Shown here: positions 58,589 through 64,000 of the stretch, piece by piece
Layout of the letters: the number at the start of each line of letters is the position of its first letter
Numbering within the stretch: position 1 is the first letter of the stretch
DNA from: Pseudomonadota bacterium
GTDB lineage: Bacteria > Pseudomonadota > Alphaproteobacteria > Acetobacterales > Acetobacteraceae
Assembly: GCA_021809435.1 (NCBI GenBank)
Contig: JAKBAD010000007.1
Coordinates: forward strand, 1 to 64,000
Direction of reading: 5' to 3'
Length of the DNA stretch: 64,000 nucleotides
Program-made: the position numbers and the translations under genes
The notes under the pieces: generated by a model
Database searches by the model: none
What the model was told of the DNA's origin: nothing
The model's input: only the letters and a program-made list of their open reading frames with translations

Positions 58589-59332
58589 ATGACCAACGCC
58601 CCAAAACCCGTCATCGGCCTGATCACCGACATGCGCGACCTGGGCGGCATGCCGTTTCAGGTGCTGGGCGATAAATACGTCCAGGCCGTGGCCGAGTTCG
58701 CCGATGCCGTGCCTCTGGCCATCCTCACCTCGCGCACCGGCAACGATATCGAGACCCTGCTCGCAACCTTCGATGGGTTTCTGTTCACCGGCAGCCCGTC
58801 CAACATCCGCCCCCATCTTTATGGCGAGGAAGGCGAGGGTGTGGGCCCGTTCGACGATGCGCGCGATGCGCTGTCCCTGCCGCTCATTCGTGCCGCGCTG
58901 GCGCGCAAAATGCCTTGCCTGTTCATCTGCCGCGGGCTGCAGGAGCTCAACGTCGCCCATGGCGGCACGCTCCATACCGGCCTGCCCGACCCCGGCGCTC
59001 ACCATTCCCCCGAAGACGCCCCCTACGAAGCTCGCTACGCCCCCCACCATGAGGTGATTTTAAAGCCCGGCAGCGGGCTCGATGAGGTGTTCGGCGCCGC
59101 CCGCTTCGAGGTCAATTCCCTCCATTACCAGGCGCTCGATCGCATCGGCGAGGGGCTGAGCGTGGCCGGCACCGCGCCCGATGGCATTCCCGAAGTGGTG
59201 GTGGCGAAAGACCAGCCCTTCGCCATCGGCGTGCAATGGCACCCCGAATTCCGCCCCGCGCAAAGCGCCCCCAACCGCGCTTTATTCGCCCATTTCGGCC
59301 AGGCCGCCCGCGCCTGGCGCGCCCAAAAATAA
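58589..59332 (+). CDS. puuD: Gamma-glutamyl-GABA hydrolase-like class I glutamine amidotransferase
   Basis: This 247-residue peptidase C26 family protein resembles PuuD, which hydrolyses gamma-glutamyl-GABA to glutamate and GABA in putrescine breakdown. The triad is visible: Cys in PCLFICRGLQELNVAHGG, and His-Glu in GVQWHPEFR. FLFTGSPSNIRP is a family segment. AGGAA precedes ATG 58589, and a TTGACG (58533) with TACTCT (58557) spaced 18 bases may be its promoter. The PuuD name is by family and context. Confidence 0.87.
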   Translation: MTNAPKPVIGLITDMRDLGGMPFQVLGDKYVQAVAEFADAVPLAILTSRTGNDIETLLATFDGFLFTGSPSNIRPHLYGEEGEGVGPFDDARDALSLPLIRAALARKMPCLFICRGLQELNVAHGGTLHTGLPDPGAHHSPEDAPYEARYAPHHEVILKPGSGLDEVFGAARFEVNSLHYQALDRIGEGLSVAGTAPDGIPEVVVAKDQPFAIGVQWHPEFRPAQSAPNRALFAHFGQAARAWRAQK

Positions 59333-59344
59333 TCCGGAGGTCAC

Positions 59345-60775
59345 ATGTCTCATAATTTGCAATTTTATATCGATGGCGCCTGGGTCGATCCCATCAGCCC
59401 GCGCACGCTCCCGGTCATCAACCCGGCGACTGAAGCGGCGTTCACCGAAATCGCCATCGGCACGGAGGCCGATGTCGACCGCGCGGTCAAGGCCGCCCAA
59501 AAGGCCTTCGAGAGCTTCTCGCAAACCACCAAGGCCGAGCGTCTGGCCCTGCTCAAGCGCATCGCCGAGGTTTACGCCAAACGTTACGACGATGTCGCCG
59601 ACGCCATCCGCCTGGAGCTGGGCGCGCCGGTGACGCTGGCCAAGAAATCCCAGGCCGCCATCGGCGCCGGGCATATCGGCCAGATCATCAAGGTGCTCGA
59701 AGATTTCGAATTCGACGAGCTGGCCCCCAACGGCACCCTCATCACCCGCGAGGCCTTTGGCGTGGTCGGCATGATCACCCCCTGGAACTGGCCGATGAAC
59801 CAGATCACCTGCAAGGTCTGCCCGGCCCTGGCGGCGGGCTGCACCATGGTGCTCAAACCCTCCGAAATCGCCCCGCTCGATGCCATCGTGTTCGCCGAGA
59901 TCATGGATGAGGCGGGCGTGCCGCCGGGGGTGTTCAACCTCGTCCATGGTCTGGGGCACGATGTCGGGGCCGCCATCTCGGCGCATCCGGGCATCGACAT
60001 GGTCTCCTTCACCGGCTCGACCCGGGCGGGCATCCTCATCTCCAAGGCGGCGTCGGAGACGGTGAAGAAAGTCCATCTCGAGCTGGGCGGCAAATCGCCC
60101 AATATCTTGCTCGATGATGCCGACATCGCCAAATCGGTCGCCACCGGCATTGTCGATGTGATGCAAAATACCGGCCAGAGCTGCAACGCTCCCACGCGCA
60201 TGTTCGTGCCCGCCCGCTTCCGCGATGCCGCCCTCGGCGCCGCCAAAAGCGCGGCCGAGGCCATCAAGGTCGGCAACCCCGAAGACCCGGATGTTTACAT
60301 GGGGCCGGTGATTTCGGAGCTGCAATACAACAAGATCCAGGACCTCATCCAATCGGGCATCGATGAAGGCGCGACCCTGGTCGCCGGTGGCACTGGCCGC
60401 CCGGCCGGGCTGAACAAGGGCTATTATGTCCGCCCCACGGTGTTCGCCGACGTCACACCGCAAATGCGTATCGCCCGGGAAGAAATTTTCGGCCCCGTGC
60501 TCTCGATCCTGTTCTACGAGACCGAGGAGGACGCGGTGCACATGGCCAATGACACGGTCTATGGCCTGGCGGCCTATATCCAGTCCGGCAACCATGCGCG
60601 GGCGCAAAACCTCTCGCGCCGGCTGCGTGCGGGCAATGTCTACATCAACAACCCGCGCCTCGACCTCAACGCGCCCTTTGGCGGCTACAAGCAATCGGGC
60701 AATGGCCGTGAATGGGGCATCTGGGGGCTCGAGGAATTCCTCGAAATCAAGGGCGTGGTCGGCTTTGGCGGCTGA
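59345..60775 (+). CDS. Aldehyde dehydrogenase family protein
   Basis: The 476-residue NAD(P)-dependent enzyme has the ALDH catalytic residues: Asn in ITPWNWPMN, Glu in HLELGGKSPN, Cys in NTGQSCNAPTRM and the FGP of EEIFGPVL. It could oxidise an amino-aldehyde such as gamma-glutamyl-gamma-aminobutyraldehyde or succinate semialdehyde. It lies 12 bases after puuD, behind GGAGG, so they form one transcript. With gabT and gdhA this makes a route from polyamine or GABA to central metabolism; the precise substrate is inferred. Confidence 0.92.
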   Translation: MSHNLQFYIDGAWVDPISPRTLPVINPATEAAFTEIAIGTEADVDRAVKAAQKAFESFSQTTKAERLALLKRIAEVYAKRYDDVADAIRLELGAPVTLAKKSQAAIGAGHIGQIIKVLEDFEFDELAPNGTLITREAFGVVGMITPWNWPMNQITCKVCPALAAGCTMVLKPSEIAPLDAIVFAEIMDEAGVPPGVFNLVHGLGHDVGAAISAHPGIDMVSFTGSTRAGILISKAASETVKKVHLELGGKSPNILLDDADIAKSVATGIVDVMQNTGQSCNAPTRMFVPARFRDAALGAAKSAAEAIKVGNPEDPDVYMGPVISELQYNKIQDLIQSGIDEGATLVAGGTGRPAGLNKGYYVRPTVFADVTPQMRIAREEIFGPVLSILFYETEEDAVHMANDTVYGLAAYIQSGNHARAQNLSRRLRAGNVYINNPRLDLNAPFGGYKQSGNGREWGIWGLEEFLEIKGVVGFGG

Positions 60776-60790
60776 GGGGGGATTTTCCCC

Positions 60791-61399
60791 TCACCCCGCC
60801 TTGGTGGCAATCACATAAATCCAGTCGGCCTCTGTGCGCGCGCTGTGGGCGGTTTCAATCTCACAGCGCGCAAACCCCGCCTCTGTCAGCAGGGCGGGCA
60901 GGGCCTCGGGTTGCCAATAGCAAAAATAGCGCGGCGCGTTCAGCTTCGCGCTGGAAACCTCCTCGCCATTCCCGCGCTTGAGGCTGAAGGCGAAGCGCCC
61001 GCTGGGCGCCAGCGCCCCGGCCATTTTGGCCAACACCCGCGCACATTCAACGGGCGTGAAATGCAGCAGCACGGCATTGGCGAGGATCAGCTCATACGGT
61101 CCCGTCAGCTCATCACGCAGCGCATTGAACCGCCGCGCCGCAATGCCCCGCGCGCGTAGATGGCTGACAAAAACCTCCACCGCATCGGTGCACTCCAGCC
61201 GGTAGCCGCGCGCCATCACATAGCGCGCATCGCGCCCAAAGGCGCTGCCAAGCTCAAGCAGCCTGGCCTCGGTGGCCACCCCGGCCAGCGCGCGCTCCAG
61301 CCAATCCCGCACGGGGCCCGAAACCTCGCCCGGCGTACCCTCGATATAAGCCCGCGCGGCGGCTTCATAGCTGGCGAGCGTCTCGGCATTGCTGGTCAT
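60791..61399 (-). CDS. SAM-dependent methyltransferase
   Basis: The 202-residue class I methyltransferase has the SAM-binding motif I as LLELGSAFGRDARYVMARG, then CTDAVEVFVSHL and LILANAVLLHF (motif IV region). The late strand ADWIYVIATKA closes the fold. It resembles small-molecule or protein methyltransferases of the Methyltransf_25 type; the substrate is unknown. The start is ATG 61399; ATG 61414 is an upstream option. It diverges from uvrA, and its end is 15 bases from the aldehyde dehydrogenase stop. Confidence 0.85.
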   Translation of the reverse strand: MTSNAETLASYEAAARAYIEGTPGEVSGPVRDWLERALAGVATEARLLELGSAFGRDARYVMARGYRLECTDAVEVFVSHLRARGIAARRFNALRDELTGPYELILANAVLLHFTPVECARVLAKMAGALAPSGRFAFSLKRGNGEEVSSAKLNAPRYFCYWQPEALPALLTEAGFARCEIETAHSARTEADWIYVIATKAG

Positions 61400-61473
61400 G
61401 CCCCGCTCTACCATGGCCGTGGCGGGCGGGGCAGGGGGGTTTGCAATCCCCCCGCCAGCACCCTACATTACCC

Positions 61474-61488
61474 GAACATTGCATGAAC
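61474..61488 (+). promoter_or_regulatory. LexA/SOS box upstream of uvrA
   Basis: GAAC-ATTGCAT-GAAC is an exact match to the alphaproteobacterial LexA site (direct repeat GTTC/GAAC with 7 bases between). It lies 14 bases before the uvrA ATG, where LexA would block initiation. It is also about 75 bases from the divergent methyltransferase start. Confidence 0.9.
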
Positions 61489-61501
61489 ATCCGGGGCGAT
61501 C

Positions 61502-64000
61502 ATGGCTGAGAACAAGGGCGCGGGCTTCATCACCATCCGCGGCGCGCGCGAACATAATCTCAAGAATCTCGATCTCCAGATCCCCCGCGAACAGCTCACC
61601 GTGCTCACCGGCCTCTCGGGCTCGGGCAAATCCTCGCTGGCGTTCGATACCATCTACGCCGAAGGTCAGCGCCGCTATGTTGAGAGTCTCTCGGCCTATG
61701 CCCGCCAGTTCCTGGAGCTGATGGGCAAGCCCGATGTCGATGCCATCGAGGGCCTCTCGCCCGCCATCTCGATCGAGCAAAAAACCACCTCGAAAAATCC
61801 CCGCTCCACGGTCGGCACGGTCACCGAAATCCACGATTATATGAGGCTTTTGTGGGCGCGTGCCGGCGTGCCCTATTCGCCCGCCACCGGCCTGCCGATC
61901 GAGGCGCAAACCATCAGCCAGATGGTCGATCGCGTGATGGCCATGAAAGAAGGCACGCGCCTGCTCATCCTCGCCCCCGTCATCCGCGACCGCAAGGGCG
62001 AATATAAAAAAGAACTCGCCGAGCTGCTGCGCAAGGGCTTCACCCGCGCGAAAATCGACGGCACGCTCTACGAGATCGACCAGGCGCCCAACCTCAACAA
62101 AAAACTCAAGCACAATATCGAAGTGGTGATCGACCGCATCGTCGTGCGCCCTGGCCTCGAACAACGCCTCGCCGACTCCTTCGAAACCGCCTTGGGACTT
62201 TCGGATGGCATCGTCTATACCGAAGATCATGACAGCACAGAGCGCACCGTTTTCTCGGCGCGCTTCGCCTGCCCGGTTTCAGGCTTCACCATCGAGGAAA
62301 TCGAACCCCGGCTGTTTTCCTTCAACTCCCCCCACGGCGCCTGCCCGGTATGCGACGGGCTGGGTCACGAAATTTATTTCGAGGCCAATCTGGTCGTGCC
62401 CGATGAGCAAAAAAGCCTCGAGCAAGGCGCCATCGCCCCCTGGACCGGCGTGCATTCCGCCTTCTACGACCAGACGCTGGCCAGCCTGGCCAAACATCTC
62501 AACATCAAAATGACCACGCCATGGGAAAAACTGCCCGAGGAAGCCCGCGCGGCCATTTTGCACGGTACCCGCGACGAGGTGAAAATCACCTACCGCGATT
62601 CCACCCGCAGCTTCACCACCAGCAAACCCTTTGAAGGCGTCATCCGCAATCTCGAGCGGCGATTGAAGGAAACCGACTCCGCCTGGGTGCGCGAGGAATT
62701 GTCGCGCTACCATGCCGAGCGCCCGTGCGGCGCCTGCCACGGCGCGCGGCTCAAGCCCGAGGCGCTGGCGGTCAAGGTGGCGGCGCGCAATCTGGCCGAA
62801 GTGGCCGAGCTGTCCATCCTCGACGCCAAATCGTGGTTCGATACGGTGGCCGATACGCTCACCCCCCAGCGCCTCGAAATCGCGCGCCGGATTTTGCGTG
62901 AAATTCACGACCGGCTACAGTTTTTGCTCGATGTCGGGCTCGATTATCTCACCCTCGCCCGCTCCAGCGCCACGCTTTCGGGTGGCGAGAGCCAGCGCAT
63001 CCGTCTCGCCTCCCAAATCGGCTCAGGCCTGACCGGCGTGCTGTACGTGCTCGATGAACCCTCCATCGGCCTGCATCAGCGCGATAATGACCGGCTGCTC
63101 GGCACGCTCGCGCGGCTGAAATCTCTGGGCAATACCGTATTGGTGGTCGAGCATGACGAAGACGCCATCAGAGCCGCCGATCACCTCATCGATATGGGGC
63201 CGGGCGCTGGTGTAAATGGCGGCCATGTGGTGGCGCAAGGCACGCCTGATGAGGTAGCCGCCAATCCCGCCTCCCTCACCGGCGATTATCTCTCGGGCCG
63301 CCGCCGCATCGAAATTCCCCACCGCCGCCCCATCCAACCCAACCGCACCATCAAGCTCATCGGCGCGCGCGGCAATAATCTCAAGGATGTCACCGCCGAA
63401 TTCCCGCTCGGCCTGTTCACCTGCGTCACCGGCGTCTCAGGCGGCGGCAAATCCACCTTGGTGATCGACACGCTCTACAAAGCCATCTCGCGCCGGCTCA
63501 TGGGCTCGGGCGAGGTGCCGGCGGTGCATGAGCGCATCGAGGGGCTGGAGCAGCTCGACAAGATCATCGACATCGACCAATCCCCCATCGGCCGCACGCC
63601 GCGCTCCAACCCCGCCACCTACACCGATTTATTCGCCCCCATCCGCGACTGGTTCGCCGAACTCCCCGAGAGCCGCCAGCGCGGCTACAAGCCGGGGCGC
63701 TTTTCCTTCAACGTCAAAGGCGGCCGTTGCGAGGCCTGCCAGGGCGATGGGCTGCTGAAAATCGAGATGCATTTCCTGCCCGACGTGTTCGTCACCTGCG
63801 ACACCTGCAAAGGCAAGCGCTATAACCGCGAAACGCTGGAGGTGAAGTTCAAGGGCAAATCCATCGCCGATGTGCTGGATATGTCGGTTGACGAAGCCAT
63901 CCCCTTTTTCGCTGCCGTGCCCAAAATCCACGACCGGCTGAGCGTGCTGGCACGCGTGGGGCTTGGTTATATCAAGCTCGGTCAGCAGGCCACCACCCTT
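61502..64000 (+). CDS. uvrA: Excinuclease ABC subunit A, UvrA (3' end beyond window)
   Basis: UvrA finds bulky DNA damage and loads UvrB for excision repair. The 833 codons present run open to the right edge with no stop. They show Walker [10 protein letters not shown] (residues 37-45), the zinc-finger segments [11 protein letters not shown] and [12 protein letters not shown], first signature [12 protein letters not shown] with its Walker [12 protein letters not shown], and the second Walker [11 protein letters not shown]. The window ends at GQQATTL, just before the second LSGGE signature, so roughly 100-130 residues are missing from a usual 940-residue enzyme. A LexA box lies upstream. Confidence 0.96.
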   Translation, partial: MAENKGAGFITIRGAREHNLKNLDLQIPREQLTVLTGLSGSGKSSLAFDTIYAEGQRRYVESLSAYARQFLELMGKPDVDAIEGLSPAISIEQKTTSKNPRSTVGTVTEIHDYMRLLWARAGVPYSPATGLPIEAQTISQMVDRVMAMKEGTRLLILAPVIRDRKGEYKKELAELLRKGFTRAKIDGTLYEIDQAPNLNKKLKHNIEVVIDRIVVRPGLEQRLADSFETALGLSDGIVYTEDHDSTERTVFSARFACPVSGFTIEEIEPRLFSFNSPHGACPVCDGLGHEIYFEANLVVPDEQKSLEQGAIAPWTGVHSAFYDQTLASLAKHLNIKMTTPWEKLPEEARAAILHGTRDEVKITYRDSTRSFTTSKPFEGVIRNLERRLKETDSAWVREELSRYHAERPCGACHGARLKPEALAVKVAARNLAEVAELSILDAKSWFDTVADTLTPQRLEIARRILREIHDRLQFLLDVGLDYLTLARSSATLSGGESQRIRLASQIGSGLTGVLYVLDEPSIGLHQRDNDRLLGTLARLKSLGNTVLVVEHDEDAIRAADHLIDMGPGAGVNGGHVVAQGTPDEVAANPASLTGDYLSGRRRIEIPHRRPIQPNRTIKLIGARGNNLKDVTAEFPLGLFTCVTGVSGGGKSTLVIDTLYKAISRRLMGSGEVPAVHERIEGLEQLDKIIDIDQSPIGRTPRSNPATYTDLFAPIRDWFAELPESRQRGYKPGRFSFNVKGGRCEACQGDGLLKIEMHFLPDVFVTCDTCKGKRYNRETLEVKFKGKSIADVLDMSVDEAIPFFAAVPKIHDRLSVLARVGLGYIKLGQQATTL

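Overview
The window is chromosomal DNA from a GC-rich alphaproteobacterium, most likely of the Rhodospirillales/Acetobacteraceae type. This rests on several signs read together: a tolC-popZ-valS neighbourhood with a PopZ polar organiser, an EipB (DUF1849) envelope protein, a bo3-type ubiquinol oxidase operon (cyoABCD) beside a cyanide-insensitive bd-type oxidase (cydAB), and an alphaproteobacterial SOS box (GAAC-N7-GAAC) in front of uvrA. The family assignment is inference; no rRNA is present to settle it. I saw no CRISPR array and no prophage. The only mobile DNA I can support is the end of an IS21-like element at the extreme left edge.

Layout. 1-430: IS21-like terminal repeats, then tRNA-Arg(CCG). 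430-6360: secA, a bestrophin-like channel, a periplasmic PPIase and argJ. 6425-12930: a GbsR/MarR-type regulator followed by cydA-cydB-cydD-cydC, with a three-half-site operator-like repeat in front. 13100-17000: a coupled photolyase-like/DCC-oxidoreductase pair, a secreted unknown, eipB and a MarR regulator. 17175-22700: metH, a small CxCC protein resembling a piece of a CobW/COG0523 metallochaperone, a DUF1778-GNAT toxin-antitoxin pair with a tandem-repeat operator, a DUF2076-like ORF and a GNAT enzyme. 22700-22900: five perfect hairpins in a row. 22908-28461: ettA, tRNA(CAT), ppa, and pstS-pstC-pstA without pstB. 28652-29866: a split chromate transporter and tRNA-Cys. 29996-42905: pcm-like methyltransferase, tolC, popZ, valS, glycosyltransferase-like, GNAT, a small membrane protein, a STAS protein, trmJ, cysS, M20 peptidase, YraN and an AI-2E-type permease.

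43159-47307 is a tightly overlapping four-gene operon: XRE regulator, sulfurtransferase (sseA), cystathionine beta-lyase-like enzyme (metC) and a DUF4010 membrane protein. 47492-52925 holds a DUF2189 membrane protein and cyoABCD, separated by about 640 bases that contain three adjacent perfect palindromes, one with an exact FNR/FixK core. 53081-60775 is an aldo/keto reductase and a nitrogen/GABA-polyamine cluster: glutamate dehydrogenase, gabT, a divergent MocR regulator, a gamma-glutamyl-GABA hydrolase-like amidase and an aldehyde dehydrogenase. The window ends with a SAM methyltransferase and a uvrA truncated by the right edge.

Most of the window is core metabolism. The parts most worth a second look are the palindrome cluster before cyoABCD, the stand-alone CxCC mini-protein beside metH, the sseA-metC-DUF4010 operon with its dedicated regulator, the permuted photolyase-like protein coupled to a DCC oxidoreductase, the regulator-cydABDC operator and the five-hairpin element.
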